Of a DNA stretch of 64,000 bases, positions 45,721-54,801 are shown one piece after another. A model generated the notes under the pieces. It was not told where the DNA came from. It saw only the letters and a program-made list of their open reading frames with translations, and did not search any database. This DNA is from Candidatus Poseidoniaceae archaeon. GTDB lineage: Archaea; Thermoplasmatota; Poseidoniia; Poseidoniales; Poseidoniaceae. The stretch's first letter is position 1. Each line of letters begins with the position of its first letter. The position numbers and the translations under genes are program-made. The stretch is from positions 1 through 64,000 of the forward strand of contig CASIAP010000010.1 of the NCBI GenBank assembly GCA_949372645.1, read 5' to 3'.

Positions 45721-46797
45721 TTGGCAGAACATCCTTTAGCTAATCTACGAAAAAAACTCAAAGAAGAAAACCTTCTTGACAAACCAACCCTCAAATCATG
45801 GGCAAAGGTAATCATACTTTTCGCAATTGTTTTCGGCCTCTACAGCGCCCACATCTACCTCCCACTAAAGTTTGGTTTACTCCTCATTCCAATCACAGCC
45901 CTTTTCTCTACTACCCTTGCAATGACGGGCCATGAAGGAGTTCACTCCTCAGCTTGCCGTTCAAAACTCGGTAATATTTCCTTAGCAGCTATTGTATTCT
46001 CCCTTTTTGCAGGATTCTCAATGGAATATTGGCGAGAAAAACACAATGTCAAACACCACGCCCAACCCAACGTCGTTAACAAAGATCCTGACATCCATTC
46101 TTGGCCGTTTACCTTCAGTCAAGAAGAATACAATACCAGTGGTCCAACCCGAAAATTCTTCCAGAGAAATCTTCAAGGCTGGGCGTTCTGGCCAATTTCA
46201 CTTCTTGTAGGGCACCTCATGCGGTTAGATGGCTTGAAGTATATTGCTTTAAAACCCTTCAAAGCAAAGAAAAACAAGCGGATTACAAAGGTTTGGCTCC
46301 TCGATACAGCACTCATTCTTCTCCACTTCGCTCTTTGGATCGCCCTACCAATCTTTGCAGGACTCTCTTGGCAAATCACCCTTGGCTTTTATGCTCTACT
46401 TTGGGGATTGGTGGGAACTTGTCTCACAGCGATTTTCATTGTAGGTCACGCAGGGCGCCCGATCATAACAGACTACGACCAGAATTGGCGACTTCAGATT
46501 GAAACAGCTCGCCGAATTAAGTTCGGCCCAATTGGCTCGTTCTTCTTTGTAGGGCTGGATTACCAAATCGAACACCACATGCTGCCCGCTCTTTCCCACT
46601 TCAACCTCCCCAAGGCAGCTCCACTGGTCAAAGAATATGCAGAAGAGCGAGGATGGCAATACCAGGAACTCGGCTTTTTCCGGGCACTTTGGGAATCAAC
46701 CGTTGCACTTCACAGAGCATGGAAAACCCCCTCACTTATTCTCGACGAAAATGGAGAACTCAGCGACCCACTTGAATCAGAACCCTCAACAGTGTGA
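45721..46797 (+). CDS. membrane fatty acid desaturase
   Basis: Integral di-iron desaturase. The three histidine boxes are HEGVHSS near residue 70 (Glu replaces the usual Asp after the first His), HNVKHH near residue 107, and QIEHH near residue 282, with four membrane helices. The QxxHH third box is the front-end (delta-5/delta-6 acyl-lipid) type. Such enzymes normally act on fatty acyl lipids, odd in an organism with ether lipids. I chose TTG 45721, five bases after AGGAGTGA; the tracked GTG at 45712 lies inside that sequence. Confidence 0.85.
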   Translation: MAEHPLANLRKKLKEENLLDKPTLKSWAKVIILFAIVFGLYSAHIYLPLKFGLLLIPITALFSTTLAMTGHEGVHSSACRSKLGNISLAAIVFSLFAGFSMEYWREKHNVKHHAQPNVVNKDPDIHSWPFTFSQEEYNTSGPTRKFFQRNLQGWAFWPISLLVGHLMRLDGLKYIALKPFKAKKNKRITKVWLLDTALILLHFALWIALPIFAGLSWQITLGFYALLWGLVGTCLTAIFIVGHAGRPIITDYDQNWRLQIETARRIKFGPIGSFFFVGLDYQIEHHMLPALSHFNLPKAAPLVKEYAEERGWQYQELGFFRALWESTVALHRAWKTPSLILDENGELSDPLESEPSTV

Positions 46798-46830
46798 AAA
46801 CCTCTTCAAAGGGGACGTCTACGCAACAGT

Positions 46831-47595
46831 ATGGCAACTGAACGACTCTATCTCAAAAGCATCGAATCAGGATATTTTACTGATTTCAACGCGACCGTTA
46901 CATCAGTAGATGGGGGTAAAGTTTCACTCGATCGAACTCTGTTTTACCCTCTCGGAGGCGGGCAGAACTGGGACCTTGGTACACTTGATGGACCAAATGG
47001 AAAATTGTCTGTTCATGAAGTTCGAGGGAGGGAAGATATTCTCCATACACTCGATACCGATCACCAACTCGAAGTCGGTGACGAAGTTAAAGGATCGATT
47101 GATTGGCAAAGAAGGCATGCACATATGCGGATGCACACCGCACAACATCTCGTTTCGGGGGTGGTTTATGAAGCGTTTAACGGTGCCAGAACTGTGGGTA
47201 ATCAAATACACGATAACCGCTCTCGTATTGATTTCAATCCTATTTCATTTACTGAAGAAATGTTAGAAGATGTAACACAACAAGTGAACATAATCATCGA
47301 TGCTGATCACAAAGTAACCGACTCAACAATGACGAGAGAAGAAGTCAATGCTGAAATGCCCCCTGAACGAACGAATATGGATCTTCTACCGTCATTTGTG
47401 CAAGAGCTTAGGGTGGTAAAAATAGGTGATAATTTAGATCTTTGCCCGTGTGCTGGAACACACGTGCAGCAGCTCGGAGAAATTGGACACATCGAGATAA
47501 CGGGGAAGAAGTCCAAAGGTAAAGGAACTCAACGCATCACCTATGAATTACAAATTCCAGACATCACCCCACATCCAATCAGGGAAAGAATTTGA
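46831..47595 (+). CDS. alanyl-tRNA editing protein AlaX
   Basis: Stand-alone editing hydrolase that clears Ser (or Gly) from mischarged tRNA-Ala. It has the editing domain of AlaRS: FYPLGGGQNWD opening, HTAQHLVSG near residue 103 and CPCAGTHV near residue 205, the four zinc ligands. Length 254 with an N-terminal beta-barrel corresponds to the AlaX-M type. It follows the desaturase by 33 bases. Confidence 0.92.
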   Translation: MATERLYLKSIESGYFTDFNATVTSVDGGKVSLDRTLFYPLGGGQNWDLGTLDGPNGKLSVHEVRGREDILHTLDTDHQLEVGDEVKGSIDWQRRHAHMRMHTAQHLVSGVVYEAFNGARTVGNQIHDNRSRIDFNPISFTEEMLEDVTQQVNIIIDADHKVTDSTMTREEVNAEMPPERTNMDLLPSFVQELRVVKIGDNLDLCPCAGTHVQQLGEIGHIEITGKKSKGKGTQRITYELQIPDITPHPIRERI

Positions 47596-47686
47596 AAATC
47601 ATAAAAGGTAGGAGTTCTGAAAAACTCGTTTCAGTGGAGAAAAAATTAGTTAACATAGAGAAGGGAAATAATCAACCTTCAATATT

Positions 47687-48409
47687 TTAATCATCTTCGA
47701 GTAATTCATCGACTTCAGATAGGACAGTTTTCCACTCCTTTCTTTGGTTTTGGAGTTTCTCAAAACCCTCTTTTTCGACCTTCTGCTTCTCTTCAATAGG
47801 GGTCTTTTGCGCATTTGTTGCTGCCTGTAACCGATCAGTGAGTGCTAAATCTTCACCACTCCGCTCACCACGGTCAACCCGTTTGATTTCACGAGAAGGA
47901 ATTGTTCTTGCTCCGTATTTCGAATGATCTTTTTCTTCAAACATTCCAATCATATCTCTTCGTTCTTCCTCGGTGGGAGCAACATCACGCCACTGGTTTT
48001 GGTTCGCAATATCTTGAATAACATTTGACTTTCTCTGACTTTTTTGCTGTTTAAAGAGGGCTTCAATATCTTCAACTGTCGATTGCGGGACCGGTTCAGA
48101 AAGTCCAGCAGCTAAACGCTGTTGTTCAACGAGTACGGCTCCATGAACTTCATCATGGTCGTATCGATGAGGGGCTGCAGCCATCATCAACATTTCTTTT
48201 GCAAATTGCGTAAACGGATCATCGTGTGATATCGCCGCAATTTGGTCACGAATAGAGGTGTGGCGAGAAATACAACGCTTACAGCGAACCGATGCAGCAA
48301 TATCTACGGCATCACAACGCAGACAACAGGCCTGAAAACCCATTTCTTTCATTGCACGCCTCGGCATCGACATGGTTGGCCCCATTGTCGTGCAGTGCTG
48401 CTGGCGCAT
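47687..48409 (-). CDS. Cys-rich N-terminal finger plus charged helical protein
   Basis: About 240 residues. Near the start is CCLRCDAVDIAASVRCKRC, two C-x-x-C pairs of a likely zinc finger. A helical and charged body follows (MLMMAAAPHRYDHDEVHGAV, then QKSQRKSNVIQDIANQNQW and KVEKEGFEKLQNQRKEW) and the last residues are acidic. No family is recognised. The tracked start at 48568 would run deep into the divergent M50 gene, so one of the Met at 48409, 48385 or 48367 is likely. Function unknown. Confidence 0.6.
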   Translation of the reverse strand: MRQQHCTTMGPTMSMPRRAMKEMGFQACCLRCDAVDIAASVRCKRCISRHTSIRDQIAAISHDDPFTQFAKEMLMMAAAPHRYDHDEVHGAVLVEQQRLAAGLSEPVPQSTVEDIEALFKQQKSQRKSNVIQDIANQNQWRDVAPTEEERRDMIGMFEEKDHSKYGARTIPSREIKRVDRGERSGEDLALTDRLQAATNAQKTPIEEKQKVEKEGFEKLQNQRKEWKTVLSEVDELLEDD

Positions 48410-48457
48410 CAAACTTCGGATGCGAGGCTTCAAATCCGACGCCGAGAAACATGAGAC

Positions 48458-49393
48458 ATGGCAGGAAGAGATTCTCGAGCAGACATACTCGATGATAACC
48501 CCTTTCGAAACCAAAAACCACGCATCCACCGCGTCCATGCTCACCAATCCCAAGATGGAACCATTCACTTTGAAACAGGAGCTAATATTCGCACAAATCC
48601 ATTATTTGCACAAATGATGGGAATGTCTCAACAACAACCCGCACAAATGCATGATGGGAAAATTTGGCATTTTAGTGATGAAGAAAAGAAACACCTTCGG
48701 CTTGCAACAGCAGCCTTTACTGTAGCTTTGGGATTCATGGCTGTTGGGGGGTTATGGGGTATTGATTCTCTCGGCTACACTTCTTGGACCATACAATTCC
48801 TCCTCTCAATGCCGGTTCTTCTTTTGGCCGTTGGTCCTGCTTTTCTCTTGCATGAAATTGGGCACAAAATTGTCGCGAAGAAGAACGGCTGTTGGGCTGA
48901 GTTCCGAGCCGACCCACGCGGGTTAAGGTTCGGAATTTTTCTTTCCTTTTTTATTGGAATCTTATTCATGGCCCCCGGTGCGGTGATGGTAGCAGGCCTT
49001 GTCACCCGTCGTCAAAATGGTCACATCGCTATTGCAGGCCCCCTCGTGAATTTTGGATTGTTCCTTATTGGAATCCCTCTTTGGGGTATAATCCTCGGTT
49101 TGACGGGAGCTTTTGATGCAGATATTCAAGGGACGAGTTATTTGGTTGGAGGCCAACTCATTTGGCAAAAAATGTTAATCGATGCAGGAATTTTCTGGAT
49201 TGGAGCCAATCTCGTTCTTGGATTGTTCAACATGCTCCCCTTTGGTCCACTCGATGGAAATAAAGTCAAAGACTGGAATGAAAACGCATTCTATATCACG
49301 ATCTCTGTATTTGCTTTCCTAGTCATCTCATGGATCTTCCTGGGAATCTGGTCGCCATCAACCGTTCTCCAATCAATCGCAGGTCTCTTTTGA
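48458..49393 (+). CDS. site-2 protease-like metalloprotease (M50)
   Basis: Intramembrane zinc protease with about six membrane helices. The zinc motif HEIGHKIV sits in the second helix (near residue 132), and LPFGPLDGNKV near residue 260 supplies the third ligand Asp. These proteases cut membrane-bound regulators or process signal remnants. The N-terminal 75 residues are polar (QSQDGTIHFETGANI) and may be a regulatory extension. A C-terminal helix pair follows the LDG motif. Confidence 0.85.
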   Translation: MAGRDSRADILDDNPFRNQKPRIHRVHAHQSQDGTIHFETGANIRTNPLFAQMMGMSQQQPAQMHDGKIWHFSDEEKKHLRLATAAFTVALGFMAVGGLWGIDSLGYTSWTIQFLLSMPVLLLAVGPAFLLHEIGHKIVAKKNGCWAEFRADPRGLRFGIFLSFFIGILFMAPGAVMVAGLVTRRQNGHIAIAGPLVNFGLFLIGIPLWGIILGLTGAFDADIQGTSYLVGGQLIWQKMLIDAGIFWIGANLVLGLFNMLPFGPLDGNKVKDWNENAFYITISVFAFLVISWIFLGIWSPSTVLQSIAGLF

Positions 49394-49414
49394 GAAACTC
49401 AGCAGTGAACTCAA

Positions 49415-51139
49415 TCACAGATAGGCGTTGACTACAGGCTTTTCATCCAAGTGGAAGAAAGAATAAGACGCCCACCATGTGATAATATCAAGGCTATCAA
49501 CGAGGTTCGATACACCTGAATGTTCTTCACCGTAGTCCTTACCCGTGGTATCCATCCAAATTTCCATTTCTTCAAGTGTATCGCAAGTCTGATGGTAACA
49601 CCAGTAACCATCAACAAGGCCCCCGAAACCAATTGTGACGGTGTCAAGGTTATCTTGGAAACTTGCATGGTCTGAACGAGCAGTAACATCTTCATAGACA
49701 ATAATTTCTGGTTTACCTCTTTCGAGCCAGTCGTCTACTTTCCACGTATCTTCACCAAACCCTTCCCCGATGAGGACACTTTGTTGTTGTTCGACACCAA
49801 TTGCATCAGCACCAATCCACAAGGTAAGCCCAACCATTTCTGGTTGGTTGATGACATCATGGTCAAGGGAAGGGCCGAGATAAACACGCATTGGCCACAC
49901 TTCCTCATCCTTCGGATAACCATCTGGATCAACAGTTGTTGCAGGATCTCCGTGTGGTGCACCACCGCCGCCAGGCCAGTTTACTCCAGCCATATCGAGA
50001 TTGATATAATTGGTAACGGTAACATCAGGGTTGTCTTCTTTGACATAATAGTCAGTCCAGTAATCACTTCCTCGCTTTCCACCTTCTTCGCCTGACCAGA
50101 AGCAGAACACCATGGTCCTTCGAGTATCAAAACTCGACATTGCCCCAGCAACAGTGAGTACCATACTTGTTCCAGCAGAGTTGTCATAGGCTCCAACACC
50201 GGTCCCATAGGTACGAACTCCAGTTAGGTGAGGGTCGGCGAGCAATGCATTGGCGGGTGGAGCGACATCAAAGTGAGCTCCAAACACCATCCACTCATCA
50301 GGGACTTCATTTCCATACCTAAACCCACAGATGTTGTATGATTCTGGATTTTGGTTTCCGAACACATCAGTGAACTCATAACGCTGGGTGACAACTGTCA
50401 AACCATACGATTCAAGTTCATCAATAAGATAGACCGCAGCGTCTTCGTAAGCGGTGTTTGCTTGACCAGCCCAACGATTGAGGTACCCAACAGCACCGTC
50501 TGCAAGATCCAGTGGATTGGGGGTCTCATCTGTAAGATGGTGAAGATAATTGTACGTTGTGCGTCCATTCACCAGCCCAGTAGAATGCCGTCCACCTTCA
50601 TCACTCGAATACGCAGGAGCCATATCTCTCACAATCATAAGAGGGTATGCAACAACAGGGCCGCCTGAATTTAAACTTGCATTCAAGCTAACATTTTCAC
50701 CAGCAAGGCGCTCAACAGCGCCACCGTTTGCAGCACGATGGCCCTCCTCATTATACCACGTCGCCCACGATTCATTGGCATCTCGTATAGGCCAATTATC
50801 CCGACCAAAAGAACCAACGAGAATGATAGCGGTATCTGCACGTGGAGGGGCGAGCACAGAGAGTTGAACAGATTGACCCGCCTTTAGATCAACGATCGTT
50901 GAATTCACAACAAAGCCAGATTCAGCATCTTTAATCAGATAGGGGACAAAGACGGAAAGAGATTTTTCAGCAGTAAATGTAACACCTTGAAAAACACCAG
51001 CAGTCCACGTTTTTGGAGTGATATCGACATCATTTTCAGTGACTTCATCTGATTCATTTTCACCGAAACAACCAGACAAAGGAGCCAAAGCCATCAACAG
51101 AACAAGCGTGAATGCCTGCATTCCCTTTGCGCCGCCCAT
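49415..51139 (-). CDS. M28 family zinc aminopeptidase lipoprotein, copy A
   Basis: Secreted lipoprotein (TLVLLMALAPLSGC lipobox) with an N-terminal domain of about 200 residues followed by an M28 peptidase core. Metal and catalytic positions: AHFDV near residue 290, YDNSAG near 316, GEEGG near 348, LDMAG near 383 and SDHASF near 489. It likely removes amino acids from peptides outside the cell. A paralogue of the same layout is at 59407-61029. I started at MGGAKG (51139) because GAGAGGCG precedes it; MQAFTL at 51121 is possible. Confidence 0.9.
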   Translation of the reverse strand: MGGAKGMQAFTLVLLMALAPLSGCFGENESDEVTENDVDITPKTWTAGVFQGVTFTAEKSLSVFVPYLIKDAESGFVVNSTIVDLKAGQSVQLSVLAPPRADTAIILVGSFGRDNWPIRDANESWATWYNEEGHRAANGGAVERLAGENVSLNASLNSGGPVVAYPLMIVRDMAPAYSSDEGGRHSTGLVNGRTTYNYLHHLTDETPNPLDLADGAVGYLNRWAGQANTAYEDAAVYLIDELESYGLTVVTQRYEFTDVFGNQNPESYNICGFRYGNEVPDEWMVFGAHFDVAPPANALLADPHLTGVRTYGTGVGAYDNSAGTSMVLTVAGAMSSFDTRRTMVFCFWSGEEGGKRGSDYWTDYYVKEDNPDVTVTNYINLDMAGVNWPGGGGAPHGDPATTVDPDGYPKDEEVWPMRVYLGPSLDHDVINQPEMVGLTLWIGADAIGVEQQQSVLIGEGFGEDTWKVDDWLERGKPEIIVYEDVTARSDHASFQDNLDTVTIGFGGLVDGYWCYHQTCDTLEEMEIWMDTTGKDYGEEHSGVSNLVDSLDIITWWASYSFFHLDEKPVVNAYL

Positions 51140-51356
51140 GAATACGCCTCTCGCCCCGCCTTTCTCAAACCTGCGCTTGAATGTTAATCCGAATAAAAAA
51201 CAAAGAGAGACAGATTCCAACCCAGAAAAGCGCCCAGCCGCTACAAAACCCCGGAAAACAAATCTATTTTACACCAAAGCGGAAAAAATTACCAGAAAAC
51301 CATTCAGGAATGGCAATTGTTTGATATAGGTCATATGACAATAACCGAATGATAAC

Positions 51357-51512
51357 ATGACTGGAAATGAAGATTACTCCTTTGATATCCTCTTTATCAC
51401 CCGAGAATTAGGAGAAAAAACCACCAAAAATTCAATGCGAACAAAGTACCTTTGGGCTAACACAGTGATCATTGATGATGTAGACGAACGCTGCCCCCTC
51501 ATCGAAGGCTAA
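51357..51512 (+). CDS. small protein in gap (missed by ORF track)
   Basis: A 51-residue ATG-started reading frame that fills most of the gap between the M28 gene and the next minus-strand gene, ending two bases before that gene's stop. The product is protein-like: YSFDILFITRELGEKTTK, then TKYLWANTVIIDDVDERCP. It has no signal peptide. No family is known to me. No clear Shine-Dalgarno is seen. The 217 bases before it (51140-51356) are A-rich and show nothing else. Confidence 0.5.
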   Translation: MTGNEDYSFDILFITRELGEKTTKNSMRTKYLWANTVIIDDVDERCPLIEG

Positions 51513-51513
51513 C

Positions 51514-52197
51514 TTATTCAGATTCTTGAACATCTTTGACGGATTCAAAAACGTCTTGGTTTGCCCGTTCGTTACGGATGCTAAGGACGAGCATGAAAAT
51601 CCCCAGTGCGGCAAACACCATAACTGCATATAGGGCGACTTCGGTTGAAGAGAGGGATTGTTCTAATTCCTCATCGATGCTTATCACTTCATCACATCCA
51701 GCGCCGAAACAATCACCAATACTTGGCTGCCCAGGCTCTTCATGGATATCCCGATGAACGATAACAGAATGATTCCAGACATCAGTTGTTGAGTTGTTGA
51801 CAACCCGTTCGACTTGATAGGCATACGTTCCAGCGGAGGAGTTTCCAAAAACAAGTGCATGTGATACAGCACACGACTCATCAACCAATGTGCCGTTTTC
51901 ATCAAGTGTACATGAACGGGTTAACCATACAGACATATTATCACCGTCACCTCCAAAAACACCATCTTGATTGAGGTCAATTCGAATTTGCATTGATGCA
52001 TTTTCTGTAGAGTCTCGCATACGGAACACGATTCCATTCCCTTCAACAAATGCTGTATCGGTAACGTTCCCGGGCCGCACTTCATCATCAATAAGAATAA
52101 CATTGAGCGTTTCTTGTTCGTGCGCTGATGCCGAGGGCATAAGGAAAAACAGAGTAAAGAAAACAACGAGCACCTTCATTCCGCGACTCCGCCCCAT
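51514..52197 (-). CDS. exported protein with C-terminal membrane anchor
   Basis: Signal peptide (VVFFTLFFLMPSASA), a beta-rich outer domain of about 130 residues with Asp-rich loop DLNQDGVFGGDGDN that resembles a calcium-binding loop, two Cys pairs (CTLDE/CAVSH and CFGAGC), and a single C-terminal membrane helix (VALYAVMVFAALGIFMLVL) with a charged tail. It is divergent from the LVIVD gene. Function unknown. Confidence 0.65.
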   Translation of the reverse strand: MGRSRGMKVLVVFFTLFFLMPSASAHEQETLNVILIDDEVRPGNVTDTAFVEGNGIVFRMRDSTENASMQIRIDLNQDGVFGGDGDNMSVWLTRSCTLDENGTLVDESCAVSHALVFGNSSAGTYAYQVERVVNNSTTDVWNHSVIVHRDIHEEPGQPSIGDCFGAGCDEVISIDEELEQSLSSTEVALYAVMVFAALGIFMLVLSIRNERANQDVFESVKDVQESE

Positions 52198-52255
52198 ACT
52201 TTCCCCTTCACAACCTTACATAAAGACAAAACGGAAGAGTCTACCGTCGACAACT

Positions 52256-54046
52256 ATGGGAGCGAAGGAAGTAGGCCTCGGCATTTTCATTGTCGCGCTT
52301 CTCGGTTCAGCCAGCATCCTTACCTTCGGCCTTTCTTCTCCATCTGAAGAGTCTGCTAAAACAATGGAAAATTCGGAAGATCCGTTGTTCCAAGGCGAAG
52401 GCCACGACCACTCAAACGCATCGCAGCATATTGCTGGAACCGATAATATGAAACTCCTGGATTATAATTCTCTCACAACAACAGGAAACGCGGAGGTGCA
52501 AGTAGCCACAACACCCGATGGTATGGAGACATATGCCTATCTTGCCGGGTGGAATGACATGCACATCGTTGATGTTACCGATCCAAACAATACATCAGTA
52601 GTTGGTGTCTATAACGATCCGAACACCCAAGTTCTCGATGTAAAATATCTCGAATACAACGGCCGAGAATACATCCTTCAACAAAACCAACTCATCGACC
52701 CGGGCAATTCTGATCCCAACATTGGTGAATGGAGCGACCCCGTACAAGTTTCTGTCAACCTTATCGATGTTACCGTTAAGGACAATCCAACTTGGATTGA
52801 TTCTTGGTACGATGTCGACCACCCAAGCGGTCCACACAATATCTACACTCAAATGATTGATGGTGAATGGTACGTATTTATCGCTAATCCTGAGTATGAA
52901 GAATGCAATGATGCAATCGGAGAGGCTTGCGGCGGCGTTACCATCGCACACCTCAATCTCGATGGTTCAGCATCTCAAAACCTACCCGGGGTTCCTGCAT
53001 CCGGAATTGGCCACACCATCATCAAAGTCGGCGAATATGAAGTTGCATGGGAGGCAACGAACGGTGGCTGGATTTACATCCACGACATGACGGTTCAACT
53101 TTGGCCTGGCGAAGACCCGAACGACCCTCGCTACGGTCATACATTCATTTACGGAAGTTATTGGGAAGCAGGTTTGAGAATCGCCGATGTGACCAATGTA
53201 CCCCATCCAGTGAACTCTCCAGAAGAATATACTCTTCATGCCACATTGTGTAAAACAGGTGTTGGCAACCCACTCCAATGCCGATGGCGAGCCGAAGAAG
53301 TAGGTCAATGGATGGAGTTCCTCGATTTGGATGAAGACGGCAATCCAGACAGTGGAACCAACGGTAATGTAAACGGAGGTCGCGTATCCTACATCCATTA
53401 TGCTGAACCCTTCCCGACAATGGTTGATTTGTCTCACGTCGGTTATTCCGATGAACCCGTACATCTTGTTACAGCTGCGGTCGAAGTTCTCTCTACGAAT
53501 GTAGGAACGGGAATCATCTACCTCATCGATACAACCGATTACACCATGATTGATGGGCAATTAAAATTCCAACCCAAACTGATTCGAGATTGGGAGATTC
53601 CGTGGGCAAGTGATCACTGTTATGGGGCAGATTGTGAAGCCTATCCAGATGCTGATGAATGGTTGTTATTCTCACCACACAACTTGGACAGCGCCTATTT
53701 TGAAACAAACGAAACAACCGACCAAAGCCATGGAGGGGGCTGGGATGGGCGCCTCTACATTTCCCATTACCACGCAGGTTTGTGGGTCATTGACGTTGAA
53801 ACCCTGGTTGCACCGACCAATCCAGACGACCGAGTCGCCACCCATTTCGAGGCAACAGTAGGGTGGTATTTACCTCACGGAGAAGATGGAACTCCACTTG
53901 ATTCGAGCTTCTATGATTTCGGTTGGGTGCCTTTCCTTTGGGCCGTTGAACATCATAACGGTATTACCTATGCATCTTGTATTTCGACAGGACTGTACAT
54001 CGTTCAACTCGAAACTGACATCGCCTATCTTGGGCAATTGATTTGA
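52256..54046 (+). CDS. LVIVD-repeat beta-propeller protein, exported
   Basis: After an N-terminal membrane helix (IFIVALLGSASILTFGL) a propeller-type domain follows with LVIVD-like repeats: MHIVDVTDPNNTSVVGVY, LRIADVTNVP, LWVIDVETL and LYIVQLETD. It is His-rich near the start (EGHDHSNASQH). LVIVD proteins include cell-surface and metal-linked propellers of uncertain role. It is followed after nine bases by an SCO-like copper lipoprotein, hinting at metal handling or electron-transport assembly. The tracked start at 51971 is antisense to the neighbour and not used. Confidence 0.75.
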   Translation: MGAKEVGLGIFIVALLGSASILTFGLSSPSEESAKTMENSEDPLFQGEGHDHSNASQHIAGTDNMKLLDYNSLTTTGNAEVQVATTPDGMETYAYLAGWNDMHIVDVTDPNNTSVVGVYNDPNTQVLDVKYLEYNGREYILQQNQLIDPGNSDPNIGEWSDPVQVSVNLIDVTVKDNPTWIDSWYDVDHPSGPHNIYTQMIDGEWYVFIANPEYEECNDAIGEACGGVTIAHLNLDGSASQNLPGVPASGIGHTIIKVGEYEVAWEATNGGWIYIHDMTVQLWPGEDPNDPRYGHTFIYGSYWEAGLRIADVTNVPHPVNSPEEYTLHATLCKTGVGNPLQCRWRAEEVGQWMEFLDLDEDGNPDSGTNGNVNGGRVSYIHYAEPFPTMVDLSHVGYSDEPVHLVTAAVEVLSTNVGTGIIYLIDTTDYTMIDGQLKFQPKLIRDWEIPWASDHCYGADCEAYPDADEWLLFSPHNLDSAYFETNETTDQSHGGGWDGRLYISHYHAGLWVIDVETLVAPTNPDDRVATHFEATVGWYLPHGEDGTPLDSSFYDFGWVPFLWAVEHHNGITYASCISTGLYIVQLETDIAYLGQLI

Positions 54047-54055
54047 GGTATTACA

Positions 54056-54718
54056 ATGAACAGTAAAGTTGCTATGGCCGTCCTTCTTTCACTCACACTC
54101 CTTTCTGCAGGATGCACTGGAGTTGAAAGTACCGCTCCTTTTCTCCATGGCGAAGACATCAATCCATCAATAGCGGTTGAAGATTTTACACTCGTCGATA
54201 GCACGGGCCAAGAATGGAACTACCATAACCAAACCGACGGCAAGGTCGTCGTCATTGCCTTTTTGTTCACGAACTGCATTGATATTTGCCCCATTGTCAC
54301 CGAAAACCTCCGATGGGTTCACAGCCAATTAAGTGAGGAAGAACACAACCAAACTCAATTTTTGACGATCACGGTTGACCCGTGGAGAGACGATACAACA
54401 GCCCTCTCAGAATGGACGCAATACAGAAACGCTTCATGGCCACACGTTACAGCCAATTCTACTGAAGAAAACTCGTCGATGTTCCAAACCATCCAGTCGG
54501 TATGGGCAAACTTTGCCGTAGGGCTCTCGATTGAAGAAATAACAGAGAATGAAACGAACACCTCAGCCAGACATCATCCAGATGCTTACAGCGTTAATCA
54601 TTCAACGGGCACAGTTCTTGTTGACTCAAATGGAATGCAGCGGATATGGTGGGGCGATAACGATTGGTTGACCGACTTGGTTTTAGCAGATGTTCGGACA
54701 CTTCTTGAAGACGATTAA
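54056..54718 (+). CDS. SCO1/SenC-type lipoprotein (copper chaperone)
   Basis: Lipoprotein signal (LLSLTLLSAGC) and a thioredoxin-like fold with the copper motif CIDICP near residue 73 and a C-terminal His (YSVNHSTGTVLVD) near residue 180, as in SCO proteins that deliver copper to cytochrome c oxidase CuA. Length 220 is normal. The start follows the LVIVD gene by nine bases. No oxidase genes are in this window. Confidence 0.88.
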   Translation: MNSKVAMAVLLSLTLLSAGCTGVESTAPFLHGEDINPSIAVEDFTLVDSTGQEWNYHNQTDGKVVVIAFLFTNCIDICPIVTENLRWVHSQLSEEEHNQTQFLTITVDPWRDDTTALSEWTQYRNASWPHVTANSTEENSSMFQTIQSVWANFAVGLSIEEITENETNTSARHHPDAYSVNHSTGTVLVDSNGMQRIWWGDNDWLTDLVLADVRTLLEDD

Positions 54719-54801
54719 AGCCTAGAACTTCAATACACCTCTCCAATCAGAGGATTCGCAGTGGGTCGATGCAAACGCTAACGTCTGACAAGGCCTACTG
54801 C

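Noticed and set aside
52982-53560. 192-residue minus-strand ORF
   Set aside because: Antisense to the LVIVD propeller gene, whose repeats are clear on the plus strand.
54738-54753. CCTCT/AGAGG stem between convergent SCO and lipoprotein genes
   Set aside because: Only five base pairs with no T-run; not enough for a terminator call.
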